Assembly: GCF_000577275.2 (NCBI RefSeq)
Contig: NZ_HG916855.1
Location: 186,001-250,000 of the forward strand
Direction: 5' to 3'
Length of the DNA stretch: 64,000 bases
Source: Rhizobium favelukesii
GTDB lineage: Bacteria; Pseudomonadota; Alphaproteobacteria; Rhizobiales; Rhizobiaceae
The position numbers and the translations under genes were made by a program. Of the stretch, positions 16,881-25,448 are shown in pieces (the first letter of the stretch is position 1; each line of letters opens with the position of its first letter). The notes beneath the pieces are model-generated. The model was not told the origin of the DNA and did not search any database. It saw only the letters and a program-made list of their open reading frames with translations.

Positions 16881-18245
16881 CTATCCCTGTCGCAGCGCCC
16901 TTGTGACGTCGCCTTTGCCGACCCGTCTAAGGCAGGCAGCAGCCGATTCGCCAGCGTGTCTCTCGTTTTTGATGAGGCGAGCGAGTTCCTCTATAGCGGA
17001 ATCGATGTCGCCGCTAGCAATCTGTGCATCGGGAGCATCCGAAGCCTTCCCGTTGAGGATGAGATGGTAGCCGTCCTGCGCGCCGACAATGGAAAGGGTC
17101 GGCTGCGGATGGGCACACCCCTTGGCGCAGCCGGAGAGATGAACAACCATGGAGCCGTCCAGCAATTCGGGAGCGATGGACACCAATCTCTCTGCATGGG
17201 CCTTGGTGTGATAATGGCCTGAGGCGCAGGCGCCGGCGCCTGCACACGTGGCGATGTGCGCCGACGGATCGTGACGGTCGGTAGACAGGCCATACCTCGA
17301 CGCCATCTGCGCAATGAGCATCGCGGATCGACATGTGAGCTCAGCCAGTAAGAAAATGTGTCCAGGGCTCGGCCGGACTTGCGTTGCGCCGAAAGCTTTG
17401 GCTGAGCCGAGGAACGCGACGAGATCGCTGGCGCGTACTTGCCCGAAGCGAGGCCTCAGTCCGAGAACTGCGGCGCCATCCGCAAGGGTAAAGGTGCCGA
17501 CCAAGGGATCTTGGAATGCGGGGGCTCTTGCGCGCTTCATCAGCTCCATCGCGGGGAAGGCCGACAGGAGGCGCGCGCCTTCGACATCGCGGCATCGTTT
17601 GTGCCGGCCAAGCGAAATGAGCAGGCGAAGCAGATCTCCAACTGCTCGAACAGCCTGATCGGCGCTTCCTATCAGCAATGGCAGTGCGGTTCGTCCGTCG
17701 CCGTTGATGGCGACTTGCCAGACACCGGCGGATACGGCGGTAACACGAATGTCACCAGCAACGGCAGCAAGCCCACAGTTGCTCCCACCATCGATCAGAA
17801 TTGAGAGTTTCGGCGCCAGCATGGGGGAAAGGAGCTCCGCGGCGAGTTTGTCGCGCAGCAGTGCTTCAATCTCGGCGGGGTTCCCGATCTCGTCAGGCGC
17901 GATGCCATGCAACGGTGAGAGTTCAATCACGGGACCGGCGGGAACCGAGATTCCGGCGGCGTCGAGATCGGCTGCGAGCGGTTGGACGGTCTGTGGTCCA
18001 AGGCCGCGAATTTGCAGGCTGCCGCGCGCTGTGATCTCGAGTATCCCGTTACCGTGCCTGTGCGCTGCCTCGGCCAACTGGATGAATTGCTGGATCGAAA
18101 GAATGCCGCCGGCCGGCCGCAGCCGCGCCAACAGACCGTCGCCCGTTTGCATCGGCTCCAGCAGCGTCGGACAGGCGCCACGACGCATCCGGGGCGAGGG
18201 GACCTCCTCCCGGCTATCGCGCGCCGTCTGTTCGCCAGGTGCCAT
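16881..18245 (-). CDS. cobG: precorrin-3B synthase CobG
   Basis: A 454-residue Fe-S mono-oxygenase of the nitrite/sulfite reductase fold, used only by the aerobic cobalamin route; it makes precorrin-3B with O2. The cofactor cysteines are visible near the C-terminus: IATCAGAGACASGHYHTK and HLSGCAKGCAHP. The N-terminal half carries GGILSIQQFIQLAE and TARGSLQIRGL. It follows cobF after 66 bases. The ATG at 18245 is the first in frame; residues 1-15 are variable, so a start a little further in (MRRGACPTL) is possible. Confidence 0.93.
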   Translation of the reverse strand: MAPGEQTARDSREEVPSPRMRRGACPTLLEPMQTGDGLLARLRPAGGILSIQQFIQLAEAAHRHGNGILEITARGSLQIRGLGPQTVQPLAADLDAAGISVPAGPVIELSPLHGIAPDEIGNPAEIEALLRDKLAAELLSPMLAPKLSILIDGGSNCGLAAVAGDIRVTAVSAGVWQVAINGDGRTALPLLIGSADQAVRAVGDLLRLLISLGRHKRCRDVEGARLLSAFPAMELMKRARAPAFQDPLVGTFTLADGAAVLGLRPRFGQVRASDLVAFLGSAKAFGATQVRPSPGHIFLLAELTCRSAMLIAQMASRYGLSTDRHDPSAHIATCAGAGACASGHYHTKAHAERLVSIAPELLDGSMVVHLSGCAKGCAHPQPTLSIVGAQDGYHLILNGKASDAPDAQIASGDIDSAIEELARLIKNERHAGESAAACLRRVGKGDVTRALRQG

Positions 18246-18311
18246 TGTCGCCAGTTCCTTCGCTCATGTCCTTATATGATTGGGACAATCCGCGCAAAAC
18301 CATGATCTTCG

Positions 18312-19079
18312 TCAAAGATCATCGAAATCGTGCCCTTTGCGGAGCAGATAGATGTCCATGATCCAGCCGTGGCGCGCACGCGCTTCAGCCCGTACTCTGA
18401 CGATCTCGTCGGCAACGTCAGCCAGTCGTCCGGCGCGCGTGATCTCGTCGGGCGTGCCAAGATAGGCACCCCAGAAGATCTCCGCGTCGGGGTCATCGAT
18501 TTTCGAAAAGGCGAGCTCGCCATCGAGCATGACGACCGTGCTTTCAGCCCGATTGCCTTTTTCGACGAGACGCCGACCCGTGGTGAGTTCGAGCGGCTTT
18601 CCGACAAGGTTGATCGGGATGCGATGGCTTGCAGCAAGGGCTTGTACACTCGTAATGCCGGGAATGACGCTGAATGCGAAGCCGAAACTGCTGGCTACAC
18701 GGGCGCGTTCCAGAATGCGGATTGTGCTGTCGTAGAGGCTGGGGTCGCCCCAGATCAGGAAGGCACCCGTACCGGCCTCTGGCAGGCCTTCGATGAGCCT
18801 GACATAGGTCTCGGCAATGGCGGCATGCCACGCATCCACACTTTCGAGATAGGTCCGGTCGGCTGTGGCTCGCTTTGGTACGGAAAATTCGATGATCTCA
18901 GTCTTGCTGTTGGTGACGTAGCGGCTGCAGATCTCGCGGCGAACAGCAGCCAAACCGTCTTTTTCCGGGCCTTTGGTCGGGATGAAGATGGCGTCGGAGG
19001 CATTCATGGCGTTGATCGCCTGAATGGTGACGTGCTCGGGGTTTCCTGTTCCAATGCCGATGATGTGGATATGAGGCAC
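18312..19079 (-). CDS. cobF: precorrin-6A synthase (deacetylating) CobF
   Basis: A 255-residue tetrapyrrole methylase: IHIIGIGTGNPEHVTIQAI at the start, FIPTKGPEKDGL, AFLIWGDPSLYDSTIRIL and VIPGITSVQALAASHRIP. It methylates C1 of precorrin-5 and releases the acetyl group, a step specific to the aerobic pathway. It is the first gene of the leftward cob operon, whose promoter should lie in 19080-19282, the same gap that holds a parS site and the promoter of repA. I saw no B12-box riboswitch there. Confidence 0.93.
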   Translation of the reverse strand: MPHIHIIGIGTGNPEHVTIQAINAMNASDAIFIPTKGPEKDGLAAVRREICSRYVTNSKTEIIEFSVPKRATADRTYLESVDAWHAAIAETYVRLIEGLPEAGTGAFLIWGDPSLYDSTIRILERARVASSFGFAFSVIPGITSVQALAASHRIPINLVGKPLELTTGRRLVEKGNRAESTVVMLDGELAFSKIDDPDAEIFWGAYLGTPDEITRAGRLADVADEIVRVRAEARARHGWIMDIYLLRKGHDFDDL

Positions 19080-19150
19080 GCCGTCTTACCTTTTTCAGTT
19101 CGGCTCGTTTGTGGCGCAACCAAGCCGTCGCCGCAAGAGGGTAAGGCGCA

Positions 19151-19166
19151 GTTGGCCGCGGCCAAC
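19151..19166. promoter_or_regulatory. parS centromere-like site upstream of repA
   Basis: The perfect 16-base palindrome GTTGGCCGCGGCCAAC fits the alphaproteobacterial repABC parS consensus GTTNNCNGCNGNNAAC exactly. It lies 117 bases before repA in the cobF-repA gap. An identical copy lies inside repB. Known role of the family: binding site of the ParB-like RepB for replicon segregation. Confidence 0.85.
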
Positions 19167-19282
19167 TTTGCGAGTGCCTGCCAGCCATGGCCATTCTTGT
19201 CGCGATTCGCGAATCATGGCATTCTCGATACGCTTTTTAGCGCGATGTTGACAGAAAAGCGCATTGATAGGGATCGAGTGTT

Positions 19283-20479
19283 TTGGACAACATTAGCGTA
19301 TCGACGACGGATGTCCGCATCGAGCGGCACGCCAACCAACTTTCGCGTCAGCTGAAGCTTCTTCGTGAAAAGCTCTTTCCGCCGTTGTCCCAGAAGACGC
19401 TGCGGACGTTTACGTCCGGCGAAGCGGCGCAAATGATCGGTGTGTCCGACGGCTACCTGCGCCAGCTGTCGCTCGACGGTAAGGGGCCGCAGCCAGACGT
19501 CTCCGTCAACGGCCGACGGTCCTATACGCTCGCCCAGATTAACGAGCTGCGCCACCATATGGCGCGGATCAAGCCGAAGGATGCGCTCTCCTATCTTCCG
19601 TGGCGTCGGCCGGGCGAAAAGCTGCAGACGGTGGCGGTGACGAATTTCAAGGGCGGCTCGGCAAAGACCACCACGACCCTTTACCTCGCCCAGTACCTGG
19701 CGCTGAACGGCTACCGCGTGCTGGCAATCGATCTCGATCCGCAGGCATCGCTGTCGTCCATGCTCGGGGTCCAACCGGAGTTCGATCTGGCTGACGGTGA
19801 TACGCTCTACGGCGCGATCCGCTATGATGCGAGCCGTCGTTCGCTCAAGGACGTCGTACGCAAGACCTATTTCGAGGGACTTGACCTCGTGCCAGGAAAT
19901 CTTGAGCTGATGGAGTTCGAGCACGAGACGCCGCGCGCGCTCGGGGATCGCCAACGGACCGGGGAGGTGTTCTTTCGGCGTGTCGGTGTTGCCATTTCAG
20001 AGGTCGAGGCCAACTACGATGTCGTCGTCATCGATTGCCCGCCGCAGCTGGGTTATCTGACGCTCGGCGCCGTGTGCGCGGCAACGTCGCTTCTGATCAC
20101 CATCCACCCGCAGATGGTCGACGTTGCGTCGATGTCGCAGTTTTTGTTGATGACCTCGGATCTGCTGTCCGTCGTGTGCAAGGCCGGTGGCGACCTGCAA
20201 CATGACTTCATCAAATATGTGGTCACGCGCCACGAGCCGTTCGATGCGCCGCAGTCGCAGATCGTGGCGTTGCTGCGCAACCTTTTCAGCGACGATGTGC
20301 TGACGGCGACCATCCTGAAGTCCACGGCGATCGCCGATGCCGGGCTGACGAAGCAGTCGCTCTACGAGATCGAGCGAGGTCAGGTCCGGCGTTCGACCTA
20401 TGACCGCGCGTTGGAGTCGGTCAACGCTGCGAATGGTGAGGTGTTGGCGGGAATTCACAAAGCATGGGGCCGGACATGA
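19283..20479 (+). CDS. repA: plasmid partitioning protein RepA (ParA family ATPase)
   Basis: A 398-residue ParA-type ATPase. After a helix-turn-helix-like N-terminal part (FTSGEAAQMIGVSDGYLRQ) comes the deviant Walker A motif FKGGSAKTTTT, then AIDLDPQASLSSMLGV and the Walker B-like VVIDCPPQLGYLTLGA. RepA acts with RepB and parS in segregation and represses its own operon. The start is TTG 19283, needed to keep the usual N-terminal helix (SRQLKLLREKLFPP); no ATG precedes it in frame. It overlaps repB by the four bases ATGA. Confidence 0.93.
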   Translation: MDNISVSTTDVRIERHANQLSRQLKLLREKLFPPLSQKTLRTFTSGEAAQMIGVSDGYLRQLSLDGKGPQPDVSVNGRRSYTLAQINELRHHMARIKPKDALSYLPWRRPGEKLQTVAVTNFKGGSAKTTTTLYLAQYLALNGYRVLAIDLDPQASLSSMLGVQPEFDLADGDTLYGAIRYDASRRSLKDVVRKTYFEGLDLVPGNLELMEFEHETPRALGDRQRTGEVFFRRVGVAISEVEANYDVVVIDCPPQLGYLTLGAVCAATSLLITIHPQMVDVASMSQFLLMTSDLLSVVCKAGGDLQHDFIKYVVTRHEPFDAPQSQIVALLRNLFSDDVLTATILKSTAIADAGLTKQSLYEIERGQVRRSTYDRALESVNAANGEVLAGIHKAWGRT

Positions 20480-21459
20480 GCAGACGGGATCGACTGAAGG
20501 GACTGTTCGACGATACTGCGCAGGAGTTGGCCGCGGCCAACTCGGAGGATGAAACGCCGATGCGCGGCCCGGCCGGCCCGGTCCGTTCGATGGCGCTGAC
20601 GCTTGGGCGCATGGAGGAAGAAAGCAGGGCGATGCAGGAGGCGCTGCTATCTGGCGAGCGCGTCGTTGAACTCGATCCAGAACTCATCGACATGTCCTTC
20701 GTCAGAGATCGGCTGGCGGAACTTCCCCAGGATGTCGCGGACGAACTGGTACGGTCGATCGAGGAAGATGGACAGGAAGTGCCTATTCTCGTTCGACGGC
20801 ATCCGCAGCACGATACGCGTTACCAGGTGGTTTACGGACATCGGCGGCTCCAGGCGCTGCGACTGCTCGGGCGCAAGGTGCAGGCGATCATCCGGACACT
20901 GGATGATGTCGATGTCGTCATCGCGCAAGGTATCGAGAATTCCGCGAGACGTAACCTCTCCTATATTGAACGAGCCGTCTTTGCCTTCAATCTCGAGAGC
21001 AAGGGTTTCGAGCGGCCTGTTATCATGAAGGCCCTTTCGACCGACAAGACGGAATTGTCAAAACTGATCTCGGTTGCCAAGAGCATTCCAATGGAGGCCA
21101 TCCTGACGATCGGTGCCGCGCCGGCCGCGGGACGTCGCAAATGGATCGCGCTTGCGCAAGGTTGGACCAGCGCAACGACATCGAGGTTGCGGGGGCTGCT
21201 TGGCTCGGAGGACTTTGCCGCTCAAGCGAGCGATCGTCGCTTCGACCTCGTTGTCGCCGAACTGGCAAAGAAGCCGGAGAGACAGGAGGCCACGGAGTAT
21301 GAATGGTTGCCGAAGCGGGACGGCAAGATCAAGGGTCGCATCCGCAGCGCGGGCGATTCCTTTACCATCGCGCTAAAGACAGGCGATGCGGCGGATTTTG
21401 GCGGCTACGTCGCGCGCCACCTCGATGAACTCTATGAGGCATTCAAGGCTGGAAAGTAG
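20476..21459 (+). CDS. repB: plasmid partitioning protein RepB (ParB family)
   Basis: A 327-residue ParB-type DNA-binding protein. The N-terminus MSRRDRLKGLF is the classic RepB start; the ParB/Spo0J core follows (SIEEDGQEVPILVRRHP, YQVVYGHRRLQALRLLGR, ENSARRNLSYIERAVFAFNL) and a helix-turn-helix around ALSTDKTELSKLISVAKSIP. ATG 20476 is preferred over ATG 20464 because it gives the conserved start and an ATGA overlap with repA. Codons 17-22 contain a parS palindrome. Normally repC follows; here it does not. Confidence 0.93.
   Translation: MSRRDRLKGLFDDTAQELAAANSEDETPMRGPAGPVRSMALTLGRMEEESRAMQEALLSGERVVELDPELIDMSFVRDRLAELPQDVADELVRSIEEDGQEVPILVRRHPQHDTRYQVVYGHRRLQALRLLGRKVQAIIRTLDDVDVVIAQGIENSARRNLSYIERAVFAFNLESKGFERPVIMKALSTDKTELSKLISVAKSIPMEAILTIGAAPAAGRRKWIALAQGWTSATTSRLRGLLGSEDFAAQASDRRFDLVVAELAKKPERQEATEYEWLPKRDGKIKGRIRSAGDSFTIALKTGDAADFGGYVARHLDELYEAFKAGK
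20526..20541. promoter_or_regulatory. second parS site, inside the repB coding region
   Basis: An exact copy of GTTGGCCGCGGCCAAC, 16 bases, lies within the 5' part of repB and is translated as part of LAAAN. It matches the repABC parS consensus. Two sites flanking repA fit a partition cassette whose sites double as operators or loading sites for RepB. Confidence 0.8.
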
Positions 21460-21617
21460 CGTCGCGGCCGGCGTGCGCTCAGTCTGCCTCGAAAACCGGC
21501 TCGCTCCCAGTCGATATTCACCGTGCGGCGATTTGAGTGCGCCGACGATCGATGCCATACATGACGGAAGTTAAGCGTGATTTGGATTCCGTTGCGGAAA
21601 AATTAAGATAGCTAACA
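21460..21617. other. repB downstream gap where repC and its antisense RNA would be expected
   Basis: In complete repABC cassettes a short region with a small antisense RNA separates repB from repC. Here 158 bases separate repB from an unrelated DUF1612 gene. I find no RepC start motif or reading frame in it. The segment has no strong hairpin followed by T residues. Confidence 0.5.
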
Positions 21618-22748
21618 ATGCGCTATGAGATCGACAGTCCATTGCTGGTCAGCCTGTTGCCGACGATCGTCCAGGCCGAGGATGGGTTGGCGAGGCTGGA
21701 CGAAAGGACGACACGCGTCACGGTCGCGGAAGGCTTTGCCGAACGCCGACATTTCTTTGACGCTATCGGTGCCTTGTGGGTCGCCGGTGAACTGGTTCAC
21801 GTCGAAGACCTCGTCTTGCACGATGCCCGCATGGATACACGCACGCCAAGCCACGAGCTGACGATCGCCCATTCCATTTTGCGAATGCGAAGGCGCATCT
21901 GGACTGCCGCACCCGACTGGGCGCTGAGCCCCGCAGGATTGTCGGTTCTGGCCGGCGGCATGGAAGGGGAGGGGCCCCTCGAAATCAAGAGCACAAAGCC
22001 TTTGGTCGACGAGGATGCAGAAGGCGAGGTGGATGGTCTTCTCTCCGCTGAACTGGCCGCGATCGATGCGATCCTGGAAAGGTCGCAGCGTTTGTTGGAT
22101 AGCCATGGCCATCTCGGCAGGTCCGAGCCACACGACACGCCCGAGCGCACGCGCGAGAAGCGCAGCGACGATCCCCTCGGCCTGTTCGATGACGAGGAAT
22201 GGGACGAGGTTGCGCGCCTCGGGGCATGGCGCAAGACGATCGCCATCGCCGACGCATTGCCAGCGACGCTCGGCGCAGCTCTGATATTTGATGCCTGGGA
22301 GAGGATCGAGCCACTTCGTCGGCAGCATTGGCTTGGAGGCCTTCTGGTCGCCAGCTATTTGCGCGCACGCGGCAAGGTCACGTCCCATCTTTTTGCCTTC
22401 TATGCCGGCCTCAAGACGATACGCCATGAGCGGCGACGTGCGCGCGACCGGCTGACGCGATTGCAGGCTTTTCTAGAGGGCATGGCAGAAAGCGCTGCCG
22501 TAGGACTCAAGGAAATGGACCGTCTTTCGCTGGCGCGCACGCAAATGGAAATCCGCTTCAGGGATCGCCGATCAAACAGCAGCCTGCCGCGGCTTGCGGA
22601 CTTCGTCCTGTCGCGGCCGATGGTCTCGTCGGCAATGGTGGCGCGCGAGTTGCAGGTGACCAGTCGCGGCGCGCTCAATCTGCTGAACGACATTGGCATC
22701 CGTGAAATCACCGGACGAGGGCGCTATCGCGCCTGGGGCATAATCTGA
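21618..22748 (+). CDS. DUF1612 and helix-turn-helix protein (RHE_PE00001-like) beside the partition genes
   Basis: A 376-residue protein with the layout of DUF1612-plus-HTH proteins that are frequent on rhizobial plasmids: an N-terminal segment (LLPTIVQAEDGLARLDERT, EGFAERRHFFDAIGALWV), a central LGAWRKTIAIADALPATLGA block, and a C-terminal helix-turn-helix (PRLADFVLSRPMVSSAMVAR). The function is unknown; DNA binding is inferred from the HTH. From memory the family is named after a gene of the R. etli plasmid p42e. It follows repB after 158 bases and ends just before a strong terminator. It is not RepC. Confidence 0.8.
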   Translation: MRYEIDSPLLVSLLPTIVQAEDGLARLDERTTRVTVAEGFAERRHFFDAIGALWVAGELVHVEDLVLHDARMDTRTPSHELTIAHSILRMRRRIWTAAPDWALSPAGLSVLAGGMEGEGPLEIKSTKPLVDEDAEGEVDGLLSAELAAIDAILERSQRLLDSHGHLGRSEPHDTPERTREKRSDDPLGLFDDEEWDEVARLGAWRKTIAIADALPATLGAALIFDAWERIEPLRRQHWLGGLLVASYLRARGKVTSHLFAFYAGLKTIRHERRRARDRLTRLQAFLEGMAESAAVGLKEMDRLSLARTQMEIRFRDRRSNSSLPRLADFVLSRPMVSSAMVARELQVTSRGALNLLNDIGIREITGRGRYRAWGII

Positions 22749-22763
22749 TCCGAGACTAAAAAG

Positions 22764-22797
22764 AAAGCGGCCGGGCGTGGAGACCTGGCCGCTTTTT
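22764..22797. terminator. bidirectional hairpin terminator between the DUF1612 and Bax-inhibitor genes
   Basis: The stem AAGCGGCC/GGCCGCTT encloses a 14-base loop, with CTTTTTC on the right and, on the other strand, a run of T residues after the stem. It lies between two convergent genes and can end both transcripts. Confidence 0.75.
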
Positions 22798-22883
22798 CTC
22801 GGTGAACACCCGATCCGCGCATCCTGTCACAGAGTGCGGACCGGGCGCTCTAGCGCTTCCATTGCCCCCAGAAGCGCTGATCC

Positions 22884-23600
22884 TTACTCTCGCTCACCTG
22901 TGAAATTGAGCAGAAGCTGGAAGATGTTGACGAAGTTCAGGTAGAGCGACAGCGCGCCGAAGACAGCAAGCTTCTGGTTCGATTCCTGATCGTAGTTCTC
23001 GGCATACTGCTCCTTGATGTTCTGCGTGTCGTAGGCCGTCAAACCGACAAAGACGAGGATGCCGATGACCGAGATGGCGAACTGCAGCGCACTGGAGCCA
23101 AGGAAGATGTTGACGATGCTCGCGATGATGACACCGATCAGACCCATCATCAGGAACGAGCCGAAGCGGGAGAGATCCTTCTTCGTCACATAGCCGTAAA
23201 GGCTGGTGGTACCAAACATGGTCGCTGCGATGAAGAAGGTGCGTGCGATGCTCGTGCCCGTAAAGACAAGAAAGACGGATGCAAGCGACAGGCCCATGAC
23301 CGCGCAGAAGGCCCAGAAGGTCATCTGTGCCGTACTAGCCGACATCGTCTGGATCTTGAACGAGAAGAAGAAGACGAAGGCGAGCGGCGCAAGCATCACC
23401 ACCCACTTGAGCGGGGACTGGAAGATCGGCACATAGAGTGCTGGCGTGCTGCCGACGACAAAGGCGACGATGCCCGTGATAACGAGGCCGACGCCCATGT
23501 AGTTATAGACGCGCAGCATATGCTGGCGCAGCCCCTCGTCGAACAGCGCTTGCGAGCCTGCGGCCGAGCCGTAGCCAAAACGCGGATTGGTCGGGTTCAT
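22884..23600 (-). CDS. Bax inhibitor-1/YccA family membrane protein
   Basis: A 238-residue protein with seven hydrophobic segments, the BI-1 fold. The family signature is visible near the C-terminus: FVGLTAYDTQNIK, with the preceding SLASVFLVFTGTSIARTF. Members are calcium-leak or stress-related membrane proteins; YccA of E. coli modulates the FtsH protease. ATG 23600 has GGAGAT upstream, and an in-frame extension of 19 residues lacks homology. It is 19 bases downstream of the anti-sigma gene on the same strand, so it may belong to that transcript. Confidence 0.85.
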   Translation of the reverse strand: MNPTNPRFGYGSAAGSQALFDEGLRQHMLRVYNYMGVGLVITGIVAFVVGSTPALYVPIFQSPLKWVVMLAPLAFVFFFSFKIQTMSASTAQMTFWAFCAVMGLSLASVFLVFTGTSIARTFFIAATMFGTTSLYGYVTKKDLSRFGSFLMMGLIGVIIASIVNIFLGSSALQFAISVIGILVFVGLTAYDTQNIKEQYAENYDQESNQKLAVFGALSLYLNFVNIFQLLLNFTGERE

Positions 23601-23619
23601 ACTGATCTCCTCGGTTGGA

Positions 23620-24387
23620 CTAATAAAGCGTGCGGGCGAGCCGATCGGCTGCCGCATCCAGGTTTATCTCGCGATCGCCAGCGACGAGCGCATAGGCCAC
23701 ATCGCCAATCTGCCAGTAGGCCGCTTCTGCCTTGTCGAGCGCGACATGGTTTACGGACCGCACGGCGAATGCGCCCGGTCGCACGGCAAAGAGCGAAATC
23801 TGTTTGTCTTGCGACGTCTTGATCGCCATTTCGACGCTCGGGCCGAACTCGGACGGGAATATCTGCACATCGGCGATCTTCCAGTCTTCCGGCAGTTGCG
23901 GCATGACGATCGCAGTCGCTGCGCGAATATCCTCCGCCTTGTAGATTGCGACGGATTGAGATGGCACGGACTGGCGCAGCAGCGCCGTATGATAGGCGCG
24001 CACCGCATCCTCGACATAGGCCGGGGCAGGCACAGAGGCGGCAACTTCAGTCGCCGTAAATGCGCCGAAGGAGGTATGGGCGACCCAGCCTGCAGCAACA
24101 AGAACGCCGACGGCTGCGATGCGCTGCACCGAATGAAGGATGCGGCCATAGGCGAGGCCGCGTTCCAAACGTCGCGCCGCATCGCGCGTATCGGGACGGC
24201 CGAACGCGCTTTCGCCGGCGAGCGCGAGACGCAATTCGCCCCTCATGCTGAGATCAGCCATGACCTTCGCGGCAATCGCGGGGTTCTCTGACAGGAAGGA
24301 CTCGACCTGAATGCGACGCGCCACGTCGAGTTCGCCGTCGACATAAGCATCGAGATCAGCGTCGATGATAGGATCAATTGCCTTCAT
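23620..24387 (-). CDS. putative membrane-bound anti-sigma factor
   Basis: A 255-residue protein with an acidic N-terminal domain (DADLDAYVDGELDVARRIQVESFL, in parts) typical of anti-sigma factors, a single membrane segment about residues 86-105 (IAAVGVLVAAGWVAHTSF) and a C-terminal periplasmic domain. The zinc motif HxxxCxxC is absent, so it belongs to the non-zinc type. Its ATG at 24387 overlaps the end of the ECF sigma gene by 14 bases, a common arrangement of cognate pairs. It likely holds the sigma factor at the membrane until an envelope or oxidative signal releases it (inference). Confidence 0.82.
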   Translation of the reverse strand: MKAIDPIIDADLDAYVDGELDVARRIQVESFLSENPAIAAKVMADLSMRGELRLALAGESAFGRPDTRDAARRLERGLAYGRILHSVQRIAAVGVLVAAGWVAHTSFGAFTATEVAASVPAPAYVEDAVRAYHTALLRQSVPSQSVAIYKAEDIRAATAIVMPQLPEDWKIADVQIFPSEFGPSVEMAIKTSQDKQISLFAVRPGAFAVRSVNHVALDKAEAAYWQIGDVAYALVAGDREINLDAAADRLARTLY

Positions 24388-24913
24388 TGCCGTTGCCTCC
24401 GATTAATCTCAAACCCGATGCGCGCGGCGCCTTCTCCTCGAATTCGCGAAGCTGCGCGCGGGCGCGCGAAATGCGCGACATCAAGGTGCCCATCGGAATG
24501 CCGAGGGCCGTTGCCGCTTCCTGGTAGGAAAGATCCTCGATCGCAACCAGATGCAGTGCCTCGCGCTGCTCCTCCGGAAGATGGAAGAACGCGTCTCGTA
24601 CCTGTTGGAGACGTACGGCATGCTCCTGGGCGGCCTGCAGCGACTGCTCCGTCTCGACGGCGGCTTCCTCGTGTCGGCGCGCCAAGGATCGATCCTGGCG
24701 GACGCGATCGATGTGAGCATTGTGCAGGATCGAAAGCAGCCAGGTGCGCAGGTTGCCACCGCGGCGGAAGCTCTGCTTCTTCTCGTAGGCCCGCAGCAGG
24801 GCGTCATGAACGAGATCTTCCGCATCATCCGAATTGCGCACGAGCGAGCGTGCATAGCGCCGAAGCGCTGCCAGCTGGCTTATGACGTCGAATGGGCGTT
24901 CTTTGCGTTCCAT
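24374..24913 (-). CDS. ECF-family RNA polymerase sigma factor
   Basis: A 179-residue sigma-70 family protein with regions 2 and 4 only. Region 2: NSDDAEDLVHDALLRAYEKK and RTWLLSILHNAHIDRVRQ. Region 4: LPEEQREALHLVAIEDLSYQ and GIPMGTLMSRISRARAQLRE. It overlaps the anti-sigma gene. A putative ECF-type promoter lies directly upstream on the same strand with its start point about 7 bases from the ATG, which points to autoregulation and an almost leaderless mRNA. Target genes are unknown. Start ATG 24913 is the only one near region 2. Confidence 0.9.
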   Translation of the reverse strand: MERKERPFDVISQLAALRRYARSLVRNSDDAEDLVHDALLRAYEKKQSFRRGGNLRTWLLSILHNAHIDRVRQDRSLARRHEEAAVETEQSLQAAQEHAVRLQQVRDAFFHLPEEQREALHLVAIEDLSYQEAATALGIPMGTLMSRISRARAQLREFEEKAPRASGLRLIGGNGNEGN

Positions 24914-24922
24914 GATTGAGTA

Positions 24923-24950
24923 TACGGATTTGAGCGAAGAGTTATTCCAT
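24923..24950 (-). promoter_or_regulatory. putative ECF-type promoter of the sigma factor gene
   Basis: On the minus strand GGAATAA (-35 type) and CGTATA (-10 type) are separated by 15 bases, fitting the ECF pattern of a GGAA box and a CGT-like box. The -10 box ends 9 bases before the ATG's first base, so transcription would start nearly at the start codon. Its neighbours suggest recognition by the adjacent sigma factor itself. Confidence 0.55.
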
Positions 24951-25052
24951 CGTCGACAAAAATTCGAATGAGCGTTTGGTCATCGATGGGAAAGCGACGG
25001 CCTGACATCGGGACGATGCCGGGCGCAAAACCGCGTGGAACGATGCGCAGGC

Positions 25053-25448
25053 TTATTCAGGTCGACCGTCCGACAGCTCCACAAGGATCGGACAATCGGG
25101 TCTGTCGTTGCCGTGGCATGCGTGGATCAGATGCTCCAACGTGCGACGCAGTCCGGTGAGTTCCTGGATCTTGCGATCGATTTCGCTCAACTTCGCCTGC
25201 GTCAGTTCCTTGACATCCGCACTCGCCCGGCTCTTGTCTTCGTAGAGGGCCAGCAGCTGGCGACATTCCTCGACGGAAAAGCCGAGGCCGCGCGATCTCT
25301 GCAGAAAGCGCAGTTTGTGGACATCGGTTTCGGCATAGTCGCGATAACCATTTCCACTCCTCTCGGGGCGGATCAAGCCGATATCCTCATAGTAGCGGAT
25401 CGTCTTCGGCGCCAATCCGGAGCGTTGCGAGGCTTGCCCGATATTCAT
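25053..25448 (-). CDS. MerR-family copper-responsive regulator (CueR/HmrR)
   Basis: A 131-residue MerR regulator. N-terminal [23 protein letters not shown] and [10 protein letters not shown]. The C-terminal metal loop has two cysteines, C111 and C119 (CHGNDRPDC), the spacing that binds Cu(I), Ag(I) or Au(I). It activates the copper ATPase gene that it overlaps by 4 bases, from a promoter with an extended spacer (28001-28021). On metal binding it untwists the promoter. Known as CueR in enterobacteria and HmrR in rhizobia. Confidence 0.92.
   Translation of the reverse strand: MNIGQASQRSGLAPKTIRYYEDIGLIRPERSGNGYRDYAETDVHKLRFLQRSRGLGFSVEECRQLLALYEDKSRASADVKELTQAKLSEIDRKIQELTGLRRTLEHLIHACHGNDRPDCPILVELSDGRPE

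Noticed and set aside
18246..18311. A promoter or attenuator between cobF and cobG
   Set aside because: The gap is short and shows no hairpin with T run; ordinary operon spacing is enough.
12000..19282. Cobalamin riboswitch before the cob operon
   Set aside because: I looked for a B12 box near 19080-19282 and in the 66-base gap between cobF and cobG and found no sequence fitting the consensus. A terminator loop at 22780 resembles part of it by chance.
21460..21617. A truncated repC
   Set aside because: No frame here shows the RepC start or later motifs, and the DUF1612 product is unrelated.
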